64,000 nt of DNA from Ruminococcus_G sp050944435 (GTDB lineage: Bacteria > Bacillota > Clostridia > Lachnospirales > Lachnospiraceae), in assembly GCA_050944435.1 (NCBI GenBank), contig JBMNRB010000009.1:1-64000 (forward strand). Reading direction: 5' to 3'. The notes beneath the pieces were generated by a model. The model was given only the letters and a program-made list of their open reading frames with translations. It searched no databases and was not told where the DNA came from. How positions within the stretch are numbered: position 1 is the stretch's first letter; every line of letters begins with the position of its first letter. Below are positions 42,971 through 51,416 of the stretch, in pieces. The position numbers and the translations under genes were made by a program.

Positions 42971-43180
42971 ATGATAACAGGGTCTAAAGGTCTGAACCTA
43001 CATGAGCTTGCTCATACGTGGGTGAAAGACTTTGGGACCCACCCCGATATGAGCATGAAAGTGGGATGGATATCCCACGATATGCGAATATTGGGCAGGA
43101 TTGTGCGAGTGCGAAGCACGAAACAATCCGCAGGCATCATAGTTGGGGGCTTTTGCCCTCAACATCATATAATATAAGTG
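42971..43180 (+). repeat. Structured intergenic element with several hairpins
   Basis: Between perR and the first TPR gene is about 200 bp without a credible gene but with a chain of strong hairpins: ATGAGC-TT-GCTCAT (43002-43015), GTGGGT/ACCCAC (43018-43042), GTGGGAT-GGAT-ATCCCAC (43061-43078), GGATTGT/ACAATCC (43098-43129, with an inner GTGC-GAA-GCAC) and TTGGGGGC-TTTT-GCCCTCAA (43143-43162). Such stacking is typical of dispersed MITE/REP-like elements or of a non-coding RNA. Base composition is more GC-rich than the surrounding gaps. I know of no family name. It lies in the leader of the TPR protein gene. Confidence 0.55.
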
Positions 43181-43210
43181 CGATAAAAACGAGGGGGAGA
43201 GTTTTAATTC

Positions 43211-44248
43211 ATGCCAAAAAAAATAAAAACAGCTCTGATCAGCATCTTCATCCTGCTGCTCCTTGCTATGCTTGTCATCTTTATCATGATTTTTCTCCGG
43301 GTCAGAAACACCGGAAAATACAATGATCTGCTGTCGCTGGGAGAAAAATATCTGCAGGAAATGAACTATGAAGACGCTGCCATCGCTTTTCAAAACGCCA
43401 TAAAAATTGATGAAAAGAAAGAAGACGGTTATGTCTGCCTGGCCCAGGTCTATGCGGCAGAAGAAGATTACAACCAGGCCGCCAGCGTACTGCTGATCGG
43501 CTATGATACCGCCGGCGCTACTGAACTTCTCCGGGAGATGATGGTTTCCATCTATCCCAGCGTCTCCTCCTCTTACCAGGAGGAAATTCGGCAGAGAATC
43601 GGCGATGATGCCCTGCCAGATTCCGATATTCCCGAAACACAGCCCGAAACGGAACCAACAGCCACAGCGACACCCACTCCGGCACCTGCTTTCACATTGA
43701 CAGACCTGGAAGGCAGCTGGATGCAGACCGGATCCGACGATCCCATACTGCTCACCCTGGGAAGTGACGGAAGTCTGCAGTATTATGCTGTTGTCAGCCA
43801 TGAAAGTGAATACAACAGCAATTACACCCTGGAAGGAGAGACCCTGTGGCTGAATCTGCTGCCGCCGGATTCCGGCAGCACCGTCTCCGTTCCCTATCAG
43901 ATTGAATTATCCGCGGAACAGAATACTGCCCTGCTGACCTTGACTCTGGATATCGGACAGACTTCTCAGAACCGGGATACCCTATATGGTATGGACGCCG
44001 TCATAGAAGGAACTTATCAGCGCATGAGCTTTACAGACGAACAACTAGAAATCCTGAAAGAAAACCTGGGCGTTCCCCCGGACCTTAACGTCACCGTCAC
44101 CCAGGGAGCACCCTCCTACTGGGACGGCGGAGGAAGATGGCTGGTTGCTGTCAGTTTCTATAACGGCAGCGAGTTTATCGCCGGCGCGTCTTTCGATCCC
44201 CTGACCATGGAAATGTGCAGAAATATCTATATGTACTCAGGTACTTAA
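43211..44248 (+). CDS. TPR membrane protein with C-terminal lipocalin-like domain
   Basis: The 345-residue protein has one N-terminal membrane helix (LISIFILLLLAMLVIFIMIF), a short TPR-like part (YNDLLSLGEKYLQEMNYEDA, then AIAFQNAIKIDEKK, residues 36-90), a Pro/Thr/Glu linker (about 138-160) and a C-terminal beta-rich domain beginning LEGSWMQTGSDDPILLTLG, which looks like the lipocalin-like domains found in surface proteins of gut Firmicutes. GAGGGGGAGAG precedes the ATG. The N-terminal third is closely related, even in DNA sequence, to the next gene, so the pair arose by duplication. The function is not known. Confidence 0.7.
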   Translation: MPKKIKTALISIFILLLLAMLVIFIMIFLRVRNTGKYNDLLSLGEKYLQEMNYEDAAIAFQNAIKIDEKKEDGYVCLAQVYAAEEDYNQAASVLLIGYDTAGATELLREMMVSIYPSVSSSYQEEIRQRIGDDALPDSDIPETQPETEPTATATPTPAPAFTLTDLEGSWMQTGSDDPILLTLGSDGSLQYYAVVSHESEYNSNYTLEGETLWLNLLPPDSGSTVSVPYQIELSAEQNTALLTLTLDIGQTSQNRDTLYGMDAVIEGTYQRMSFTDEQLEILKENLGVPPDLNVTVTQGAPSYWDGGGRWLVAVSFYNGSEFIAGASFDPLTMEMCRNIYMYSGT

Positions 44249-44268
44249 ACATCTGGAAAAGGAAGGCT

Positions 44269-45897
44269 ATGAAAATGAAAAAGAACAGAAAAAACGTATT
44301 AATCGGCGTCTTCATCGTCATCATCGCCGCTCTGCTGGCTTTATTCCTGATGATCTTTCTTAGGATCAACAAAACCAGGGATTACAATGAACAGCTGTCC
44401 CTGGGCGACAAATATCTGCAGGAAATGAATTACGAAGACGCCGCCATTGCTTTTCAAAACGCTATTCAGATTAATGAAAAGAAAGAAACGGGACACATCC
44501 GCCTGTCCGATGTTTACATCGCCACAGAAGACTACGATCAGGCTGCCGACGTCTTGCTGACCGGTTACGACGCCACCGGTGAAAGCGACCTGATCCGGGA
44601 TAGAATGATCTCCATTTATCCCCAGGTATCTGACGATTATAAAGTAAAAATTGAAGAAAAAATCGGAGAAGTGGAATCTGAAACAGCTTCCGGTGATGAA
44701 AACGACGCGGAGCCAACAGCCTCGCCCCAGGAAGAACCTGCTGAAAATGCCTTCACCGGAAGCGTGGTGGGAATGGACGATAAAATCTTTTACTGGAAAT
44801 ATAATGCGCAGAGTTATGAACCCACCGGCGCTCTCGCCTACTTCGGTTCCGGCTGGCTGGCGGCCAATCAGCTTGTCTGCCGCGACGCAGACGGTACGGA
44901 ACAGGTAATTTTAGAATCCCCCGCCATGGGAGATACCTATATCTACGACTGCGGAACCCTGGGAATCGGCGGCGGCAGACTTTTCTTTGATATGCCGGAT
45001 CCCTCCAGCACAGACGCGGCCCACACCAATCTTTTCTCCTATGCTCTGGACACCGGAGAAATCACCAACTACGGAGCCGGCCATTTAAAAGCGGTAACCG
45101 ACGACGGCAGGGCCATCGGCTATATAATGAACGGAGACGATACCCGTACGATTTTCATTACGTCGGAAGACGGCAGCCTCACCCCCCTTGTCACCAACGC
45201 CTTACAGTACCTGGATTATCACGATGGAGCGATTTATTTCCAGCCCCAGGAATCCGGCGCTTTGCAGGCGACCCTGTCCTGCGTTTTTGTCGACACCCAG
45301 CAGGTACAGAATTTATATACCGCAGTGCCTGATTTCCCGGTAGACAGTTACTGTACCATCTCTCAGATCGCCTACCAGGGAGACAGAATCTACTTTGCAT
45401 ACGGTTCTTACGGCGGCACCGGCGGTTTCTACCAGGGAGGAAAGGTAGCCAGTGTCAATGCAGACGGTTCAGACGGACGCATCTCCTCCGGTTCTGAAGT
45501 TCTTAGTGACTCCCGGTTTCTGGTTACGCAAGACGGTTCTGCTATACAGGAAGATTCGGAATCTATATCAACCTATGGAACTGACCTGGCAGAATATTAT
45601 ACGTTGAACGGAAATCTGTACCATTATAATCGGGAGGCCGGCGGACAGCCGGATCTTTTGGTGGAACCTGCCGATTACGCCTCCTTCTCCGGCGGACTTT
45701 TAGGCGTATTCGACAGCGACGGGATACATCTGCAGGAAACCACTCTGGCCGGCGATAAAGTATATTACCGTATTGACTCCTGTATACAAAACGATTCTGT
45801 TTCCATCGGATGGCGGACCGGATACAGCCGCCAGTATTCCGCTCTTTTTGAAAAAAATCTGGAGACTGGAACGGTGACGGAGATTTACCGGTATTAA
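44269..45897 (+). CDS. TPR membrane protein with C-terminal beta-propeller-like domain
   Basis: The 542-residue protein repeats the design of its neighbour: a membrane helix (VLIGVFIVIIAALLALFLMI), a TPR-like segment (LSLGDKYLQEMNYEDAAIAF), a linker, then a long domain (about 170-542) of repeating beta segments with FYWKYN, LFFDMPD, IYFQPQESG and IYFAYGSYGG that resembles DUF5050/propeller-type surface domains. The longer frame starts inside the previous gene; AAGGAAGG lies just before the ATG used here. The domain swap after a shared anchor suggests a family of surface sensors or adhesins. No function is known. Confidence 0.68.
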   Translation: MKMKKNRKNVLIGVFIVIIAALLALFLMIFLRINKTRDYNEQLSLGDKYLQEMNYEDAAIAFQNAIQINEKKETGHIRLSDVYIATEDYDQAADVLLTGYDATGESDLIRDRMISIYPQVSDDYKVKIEEKIGEVESETASGDENDAEPTASPQEEPAENAFTGSVVGMDDKIFYWKYNAQSYEPTGALAYFGSGWLAANQLVCRDADGTEQVILESPAMGDTYIYDCGTLGIGGGRLFFDMPDPSSTDAAHTNLFSYALDTGEITNYGAGHLKAVTDDGRAIGYIMNGDDTRTIFITSEDGSLTPLVTNALQYLDYHDGAIYFQPQESGALQATLSCVFVDTQQVQNLYTAVPDFPVDSYCTISQIAYQGDRIYFAYGSYGGTGGFYQGGKVASVNADGSDGRISSGSEVLSDSRFLVTQDGSAIQEDSESISTYGTDLAEYYTLNGNLYHYNREAGGQPDLLVEPADYASFSGGLLGVFDSDGIHLQETTLAGDKVYYRIDSCIQNDSVSIGWRTGYSRQYSALFEKNLETGTVTEIYRY

Positions 45898-45949
45898 ATT
45901 TTAACCTTTACATTTTAATCTCCTTATGGTAACCTGAGAGTAATCAGGA

Positions 45950-46229
45950 AAAACACCGTGACGAAGAGAGTACTTCAGCAATGCGTTCCACAGAGAATTC
46001 CCGGAGGCTGAGAGGGATGAACGGATGCTTTAGGAAGATGGCTTCTGAGAGGCGCACCGACTCGTATACATCCGGTATACGACAGGCTGCGACAGGATTC
46101 GCCTGTTATAGCGAGCGGGTATGACACGTACCCAGTGAGGTCTTTTGCCGTGAGGCTTAAGATGAACAGAAGTGGTAACACGGGCAATGATGACTCGTCT
46201 TCTCAGATTGGGAAGATGAGTCTTTTTTT
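45950..46229 (+). ncRNA. T-box riboswitch, methionine-specific, upstream of metG
   Basis: The leader has the parts of a T-box. Stem I has the AGTA S-turn (GAAGAGAGTACTTC, 45963-45976), the AGAGA distal bulge and the GGAGGCTGAGAGGG apical region. The 3' side of the specifier loop reads GAAG-ATG-GCTTC, which puts ATG (methionine) at 46038-46040. The T-box sequence AAGTGGTAACACGGG (46170-46184) has TGGT to bind the ACCA end of uncharged tRNA-Met. A terminator of 11 bp (GACTCGTCTTC with GAAGATGAGTC) and a run of seven T lie at 46192-46229. Uncharged tRNA-Met should favour the antiterminator and raise metG expression. Confidence 0.88.
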
Positions 46230-46258
46230 CTATGATAGGAAAAGGAGGAATCATTGAT

Positions 46259-48211
46259 ATGGAAAAACAAAAATATTACATGACGACGGCCATCGCCTAC
46301 ACCTCGGGGAAACCCCACATCGGCAACACCTATGAGATCGTGCTGGCAGACAGCATCGCCCGCTTTAAAAGACAGCAGGGCTACGATGTATTTTTCCAGA
46401 CAGGAACCGACGAACATGGACAAAAAGTAGAGCAAAAAGCCGCTGAGAAGGGAGTAACTCCCAAAGAATTTGTGGATGAAGTAGCCGGAGAAATCAAACG
46501 GATCTGGGATCTGATGAATACGTCCTACGACAAATTTATCCGCACCACAGACGAAGACCATGAGGCTCAGGTACAGAAAATTTTCAAAAAACTTTACGAT
46601 CAGGGAGATATCTACAAAGGATATTACGAAGGCATGTACTGTACTCCCTGTGAATCTTTCTTTACAGAATCTCAGCTGGTGGACGGAAAATGTCCCGACT
46701 GCGGCAGACCTGTCACTCCTGCCAAGGAAGAAGCCTACTTCTTCAAAATGAGCAAATACGCAGATCGTCTCATTGAATATATCAACACCCATCCGGAATT
46801 TATTCAGCCGGTATCCCGGAAAAACGAGATGATGAACAATTTCCTGCTGCCCGGCCTTCAGGATCTCTGCGTATCCAGGACTTCCTTCACCTGGGGTATT
46901 CCCGTATCCTTTGACCCCAAACATGTCACCTATGTCTGGCTGGACGCCCTGACCAACTATATCACCGGTATCGGCTACGACTGCGACGGAAACAGCTCCG
47001 ACCTTTTTAAGAAAAACTGGCCGGCAGATCTCCATCTGATTGGAAAGGATATCATCCGCTTCCATACCATTTACTGGCCCATCTTCCTGATGGCACTGGA
47101 TCTGCCCCTTCCGAAACAGATCTTCGGTCATCCCTGGCTTCTTCAGGGAGACGGCAAGATGAGCAAATCCAAGGGCAACGTTCTCTATGCCGACGAGCTG
47201 GTGGAATTTTTCGGCGTGGACGCCGTGCGTTACTTCGTTCTTCACGAAATGCCCTTTGAAAATGACGGCGTCATCACCTGGGAACTGATGGTGGAACGGA
47301 TGAATTCCGAACTGGCCAATACTCTGGGCAACCTGGTTAACCGGACCATCTCCATGTCCAATAAGTATTTCGGCGGCGTGGTGGAAAATAAAAACGTGTG
47401 CGAACCGGTGGACGAGGATCTGAAATCCGTTGCTTCCGCAGCCCGGGATAAGGTTGCAGATAAAATGGAAGGTCTCCGGGTGGCAGACGCCATGACCGAA
47501 ATCTTCAACCTCTTTAAACGGTGCAACAAATATATCGACGAAACCATGCCCTGGGCTCTGGCAAAGGACGAAGAGAAAAAAGACCGTCTGGCAACAGTAC
47601 TTTACAATCTGGTAGAAGGCATCTGCATCGGCGCAGAGCTTCTGGAATCCTATATGCCGGAAACTGCCGAAAGAATCCGCAGCCAGTTAAACGCTAAAAA
47701 ACGTGAATACGATGACCTGGCTGTTTTCGGTCTCTATCCTTCCGGAAATAAAGTGACGGAAAAACCGGAGATCCTCTTCGCCCGTCTGGACATCAAAGAA
47801 GTCCTGGAGAAAGTGGAGGCCAAAAAGGCGGCGGAAGCTGCGCCTGAAGAACCGGAAAGCCCGGTGATCGACATTGAACCCAAAGAAGAGATCACCTATG
47901 ACGATTTTATGAAAATGCAGTTTCAGGTAGGTGAAATCATCTCCTGTGAGGAAGTGAAAAAGTCCAAAAAACTGCTCTGTTCTCAGGTAAAAATCGGCAG
48001 CCAGGTACGCCAGATCGTATCCGGCATTAAAGCCCATTATAAACCGGAAGATATGGTGGGCAAAAAAGTAATGGTACTGGTAAACTTAAAACCGGCAAAA
48101 CTGGCGGGCGTTATGTCAGAAGGCATGATTCTCTGCGCGGAAGATGAAAAGGGCGAACTCTCCTTAATGGTTCCGGAAAAGGATATGCCCGCCGGCGCCG
48201 AAATCTGTTAA
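46259..48211 (+). CDS. metG: Methionyl-tRNA synthetase
   Basis: The 650-residue enzyme charges tRNA-Met. It has the HIGH-type motif in YTSGKPHIGNTYE (near 14-26), a zinc knuckle with CTPCESFF and CPDCGRP (near 125-150), the KMSKSKGN motif near 300, the anticodon-binding domain, a variable linker (about 520-545) and a C-terminal tRNA-binding OB domain (FMKMQFQVGEIISCEEVKKS, to 650) that also aids dimer formation. AAAGGAGGAA stands 8 nt before the ATG used; the longer frame starts nine codons earlier without a ribosome site. It is controlled by the T-box and followed by tatD 13 nt later. Confidence 0.96.
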   Translation: MEKQKYYMTTAIAYTSGKPHIGNTYEIVLADSIARFKRQQGYDVFFQTGTDEHGQKVEQKAAEKGVTPKEFVDEVAGEIKRIWDLMNTSYDKFIRTTDEDHEAQVQKIFKKLYDQGDIYKGYYEGMYCTPCESFFTESQLVDGKCPDCGRPVTPAKEEAYFFKMSKYADRLIEYINTHPEFIQPVSRKNEMMNNFLLPGLQDLCVSRTSFTWGIPVSFDPKHVTYVWLDALTNYITGIGYDCDGNSSDLFKKNWPADLHLIGKDIIRFHTIYWPIFLMALDLPLPKQIFGHPWLLQGDGKMSKSKGNVLYADELVEFFGVDAVRYFVLHEMPFENDGVITWELMVERMNSELANTLGNLVNRTISMSNKYFGGVVENKNVCEPVDEDLKSVASAARDKVADKMEGLRVADAMTEIFNLFKRCNKYIDETMPWALAKDEEKKDRLATVLYNLVEGICIGAELLESYMPETAERIRSQLNAKKREYDDLAVFGLYPSGNKVTEKPEILFARLDIKEVLEKVEAKKAAEAAPEEPESPVIDIEPKEEITYDDFMKMQFQVGEIISCEEVKKSKKLLCSQVKIGSQVRQIVSGIKAHYKPEDMVGKKVMVLVNLKPAKLAGVMSEGMILCAEDEKGELSLMVPEKDMPAGAEIC

Positions 48212-48224
48212 AGGGGATTATCCT

Positions 48225-48998
48225 ATGATTTTTGAAAGTCACGCTCACTATGATGATGAAGCCTTTGATTCAGACCGGGATCTGCTTCTTTCTTCCATGA
48301 AAGAGAACGGTGTGGAAACCATCGTCAATGTCAGCGCCAGCAAAGGCAGCTTAAAAAAAGTCAGCGCTTTAATGAGCGCTTATCCCTTCATCTATGGAGC
48401 CTTCGGGCTCCATCCCGATGAGGTGAGAGATATGACCGATGAACTTCTGGAAGAAATCCGGCTTTTATCCCGGCAGGATAAGGCTGTGGCAATCGGAGAA
48501 ATCGGCCTGGATTACTACTGGGACAAAGAGCACCATTCCCTCCAGAAGAAATGGTTCGAAGCACAGGCCCAGCTGGCCCGGGAGGAAAAGCTTCCCATCA
48601 TCGTCCACAGCCGGGAAGCGGCTGCTGACACCCTGGACATGGTGAAGGGGTTCCGGGGCGAAGAAATCGGCGGCGTCATCCACTGCTTTTCCTACACGAA
48701 AGAAATGGCCCGGGAATATCTGAATATGGGATTCTTTCTTGGCATCGGCGGCGTGGTCACCTTTAAAAACGCCCGAAAATTAAAGGAGGTAGTAGAGTAT
48801 GCGCCTTTATCCTCTCTCCTTTTAGAAACGGACTGCCCCTACCTGGCACCCGTTCCTTACAGAGGCAAGCGCAACAACTCTGTTTATCTGAAATATGTAG
48901 CCCAGGCCATCGCCGAAATCAAACAGATCACCTGCGAAAAAGTGGTGGAGGCCACCAGACAGAATGCCAGAAATATGTTTCATCTTAATCAGAAATAG
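48225..48998 (+). CDS. tatD: TatD-family metal-dependent deoxyribonuclease
   Basis: The 257-residue TIM-barrel hydrolase shows the metal ligands of TatD proteins: ESHAHYDDEAF at the N-terminus, GLHPDEV (near 64), GEIGLDYYW (near 90, with the bridging Glu), IVHSREA (near 125), GGVIHCFSY (near 147) and LLETDCPYLAP (near 202). TatD enzymes are 3'-5' exonucleases and may also act on D-aminoacyl-tRNA. In Firmicutes the gene regularly follows metG, as here, with a 13-nt gap, so it shares the T-box control. Confidence 0.9.
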   Translation: MIFESHAHYDDEAFDSDRDLLLSSMKENGVETIVNVSASKGSLKKVSALMSAYPFIYGAFGLHPDEVRDMTDELLEEIRLLSRQDKAVAIGEIGLDYYWDKEHHSLQKKWFEAQAQLAREEKLPIIVHSREAAADTLDMVKGFRGEEIGGVIHCFSYTKEMAREYLNMGFFLGIGGVVTFKNARKLKEVVEYAPLSSLLLETDCPYLAPVPYRGKRNNSVYLKYVAQAIAEIKQITCEKVVEATRQNARNMFHLNQK

Positions 48999-49022
48999 AC
49001 TTGTCTTCGTAATCAATATCAT

Positions 49023-49084
49023 CCAAAAAGCGGGATTGTTTTCTGCCGTTTCAAACACAGGCAAAAACAATCCCGCCTTTTTGG
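49023..49084. terminator. Bidirectional terminator between tatD and the dehydrogenase
   Basis: CCAAAAAGCGGGATTGTTTT pairs with AAAACAATCCCGCCTTTTTGG around an approximately 20-nt loop. T runs follow the stem on both strands, and it lies between convergent genes. Confidence 0.85.
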
Positions 49085-49109
49085 CTTATGAGATACTTTT
49101 ATCTTTTAT

Positions 49110-50273
49110 TTATTCATAATCCACCCATACTGCTCCCTGATCAGCTGATCGTACACAGTTTTCTACCCATCGAACGCCTTCTACTCCAGCATGTATTCCA
49201 GGATAGATAAGATCCACTTTCCGTCCTTGATCCGCTGCTTCCATAGCCTGGGCAAAACGGCTGTAAAGGTTGCTCCACGCCTCGAATAATCCCTCCGGAT
49301 GACCGCCTCCGATCCGGTCGTCCGCCAGAGCCGATTCTGAAAGATAGCCCATTCCTCTTTCCAGAATGCGCACCGGTTCTCCCTGAACCTCCAACGTCAT
49401 CTGATTGGGGCGTTCATCCCACCATTCCAGCGAAGCCTTTTCTCCGATAATACGGATTTTCTGCCCATGCATAGATCCGCAGTTCACACAGCAGGACCAG
49501 ACATATCCTACCGCACCATTTTCATATTCCATAATCGTCATGGCATTGTCTTCCAGGGGCGCTCTGGATTCCACAAAAGACTGACGGCTGCACATCAACC
49601 GCTTGATCTTCATATCCGGCAGCATCACTTCCGACAGATACAAAGGATGTGTCCCCAGGTCACCCAGGACATAGGAAGGTCCGGCCATTTTCGGATCCAC
49701 CCTCCATTTCGTAGAAGCCGTATTCTTCTCAACAGCTACATTATGGAAACCATGCGAAAACTGCATATCTACAATGCGGATTTTTCCCAGCTTTCCTTCC
49801 GCTATCAGCTTTCTGGCTTCTTCGATCATCTGATGACCGGCATATCCATAAGTTATCCCCACAATTCGATTATTTTGCAGCGCCAGCTGTTCCAGTTCTT
49901 TGGCCTGTTCATAGGTAAAACAAAGGGGTTTTTCACATACCACATGAAGTCCTGCATTCAGAGCCGCTTTCGTAATCTCATAGTGTGTTCCGTTGGGTGT
50001 CGCCACAGAAACGGCCTGAATACCATCGTCTCTTTTCGCCTCTTCCTGAAACATGGTCTGATAATCCGGATAACATCTGTGTTCTGCCACATGCAGTTCC
50101 TTTCCAAACTCTTTTCCCCTCTCCGGATCAATATCAAAGGCGCCGGCCACCAGCTGAAAATTAAAATCCCTTAACGCCGCCGAACGATGGATATATCCAA
50201 TCTGACTTCCTTTACCCCCGCCGATCATTGCCCAGCGGATGGGTTCTTTTACTTTTCTTTCACCGTAATACAT
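49110..50273 (-). CDS. Gfo/Idh/MocA-family oxidoreductase
   Basis: The 387-residue protein has an N-terminal Rossmann domain (WAMIGGGKGSQIGYIHRSAA, with the glycine-rich loop at about 14-22), AVSVATPNGTHYEITKAALN and the EKP motif in HVVCEKPLCF (near 115-125), then the C-terminal sheet domain. Members oxidise or reduce sugars and inositols with NAD(P). The gene lies 24 nt after a sugar-phosphate isomerase/epimerase-type gene; such pairs act in inositol or related cyclitol/keto-sugar breakdown. The AraC regulator upstream probably controls both. The exact substrate is open. Confidence 0.87.
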   Translation of the reverse strand: MYYGERKVKEPIRWAMIGGGKGSQIGYIHRSAALRDFNFQLVAGAFDIDPERGKEFGKELHVAEHRCYPDYQTMFQEEAKRDDGIQAVSVATPNGTHYEITKAALNAGLHVVCEKPLCFTYEQAKELEQLALQNNRIVGITYGYAGHQMIEEARKLIAEGKLGKIRIVDMQFSHGFHNVAVEKNTASTKWRVDPKMAGPSYVLGDLGTHPLYLSEVMLPDMKIKRLMCSRQSFVESRAPLEDNAMTIMEYENGAVGYVWSCCVNCGSMHGQKIRIIGEKASLEWWDERPNQMTLEVQGEPVRILERGMGYLSESALADDRIGGGHPEGLFEAWSNLYSRFAQAMEAADQGRKVDLIYPGIHAGVEGVRWVENCVRSADQGAVWVDYE

Positions 50274-50297
50274 GATTTTCTTCTCCTTTCTGCTGAA

Positions 50298-51224
50298 TTA
50301 AATTTCGTATCCCACACTTTTAAGATAAGTTACGCTTTCTTTTACATCCTGCAGGCTGGTATCCGAATTCCTGGGATCCCGTTCCTGCTCAATGGTGATA
50401 TATCCGCTGTACCCGATTTCTTCCAAAGCTTCTTTAATTGCAGGATAATCCAGACAGCCCTTCCCAATAGGACACATGGCCCCTTTGGCACACGCTTCAA
50501 AAAAGCGGATCCGTTCTTTCATCACCTGACGGTATACTTTTTCATTGACATCTTTAAAATGTACGTAATCCAGACGCTTTCTGTATTTTTTCAGCCACTG
50601 CACCGGATCCATTCCGGAATAATAAAGATGACCGGTATCTAGACAAAGTCCTCCCAGCTCCTCCGGAATATCCGCTGCGATTTTATCGATTTCGTCGGCA
50701 AATTCAATATATCCGCCGGCATGGGGATGAATAACCGCCCGGATACCATATTCCCCCGCCTTTTTACAGATCCCGCGGATATGATCCGCCATATCATTCC
50801 ACCGGGCGTCATCCAGCCTTGGCGCTCTGTCTGAGTGGCCCGCTGCATAATCCCGTTCATCATGTCCCCAGTCCATAACCGTAAGGAAAGGCGCCGGGTA
50901 ATGCTGGCCTTCGTGTACCGGAAGCGGCGGCAGTTTCGTGATCAGCGAACAGATCTCATCTGTCTGCCGCAGAACATTTTCATAATTATCTTCACTGACC
51001 AGATCGTCAAAAATAGTTCCCGCCACAATGGCCAGACCGTTTTTCTCCAGTTCTTTCGACACTTGGCCGATATCCACAGGCAGATATCCGTACGGTCCCA
51101 GCTCAATGGCCCGGTATCCCGCTGCGGCCGCCTCGCTCAGCACTCTCTGCCATGGCGGCAGATAAGGGTTTTTTACATCGTCCACACCCCAACAACAAGG
51201 GGCTCCACAGATATTAATACTCAT
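50298..51224 (-). CDS. Sugar phosphate isomerase/epimerase-type TIM-barrel protein (IolE-like)
   Basis: The 308-residue protein belongs to the AP-endonuclease-2-like barrel family. MSINICGAPCCWGVDDVKNP at the N-terminus resembles IolE (2-keto-myo-inositol dehydratase), and metal ligands appear in HPHAGGYIEFADEID, CLDTGHLYYSGMDP and YVHFKDVNE, with ITIEQERD near the end. It probably converts a keto-cyclitol or keto-sugar made by the Gfo/Idh/MocA enzyme next door. The other iol genes (iolB, C, D, G) are not present, so classical inositol breakdown is not complete here. Confidence 0.82.
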   Translation of the reverse strand: MSINICGAPCCWGVDDVKNPYLPPWQRVLSEAAAAGYRAIELGPYGYLPVDIGQVSKELEKNGLAIVAGTIFDDLVSEDNYENVLRQTDEICSLITKLPPLPVHEGQHYPAPFLTVMDWGHDERDYAAGHSDRAPRLDDARWNDMADHIRGICKKAGEYGIRAVIHPHAGGYIEFADEIDKIAADIPEELGGLCLDTGHLYYSGMDPVQWLKKYRKRLDYVHFKDVNEKVYRQVMKERIRFFEACAKGAMCPIGKGCLDYPAIKEALEEIGYSGYITIEQERDPRNSDTSLQDVKESVTYLKSVGYEI

Positions 51225-51395
51225 TGATCGCGCCTCCGTTTCTTCTCTTTTTCTTATCTAAAGTATATAAAATCTGTGCTTTTTCGCCTTCGTTAAATTG
51301 TACTAAAGCAAAAAAAATATAACGTTTTTATCACATCCTGCAAAGATTTCTCCACAGAAAACTTCACTATTTTGTACAGGAAAAAATAAAAAAAG

Positions 51396-51413
51396 CCGGC
51401 CGTTTCCGGCCAG
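51396..51413 (-). terminator. Terminator of the AraC-family regulator gene
   Basis: On the minus strand CTGGCCG-GAAA-CGGCCGG is followed by CTTTTTTTATTTTTT. A GNRA-type loop and long T run make it a strong terminator, 4 nt after the stop codon. Confidence 0.88.
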
Positions 51414-51416
51414 CAG

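Noticed and set aside
42971..43177. A 68-codon plus-strand frame in the hairpin-rich element
   Set aside because: The frame is almost entirely made of inverted repeats, has no ribosome site and no plausible protein features.
46157..47245. A 362-codon minus-strand frame opposite the T-box and metG
   Set aside because: It begins within metG and runs through the T-box; metG is certain and the product has no family features.
51225..51416. An exact copy of the AraC direct repeat before the epimerase gene
   Set aside because: I looked for TCTGTAAA in both orientations and found only partial matches; no site is claimed.
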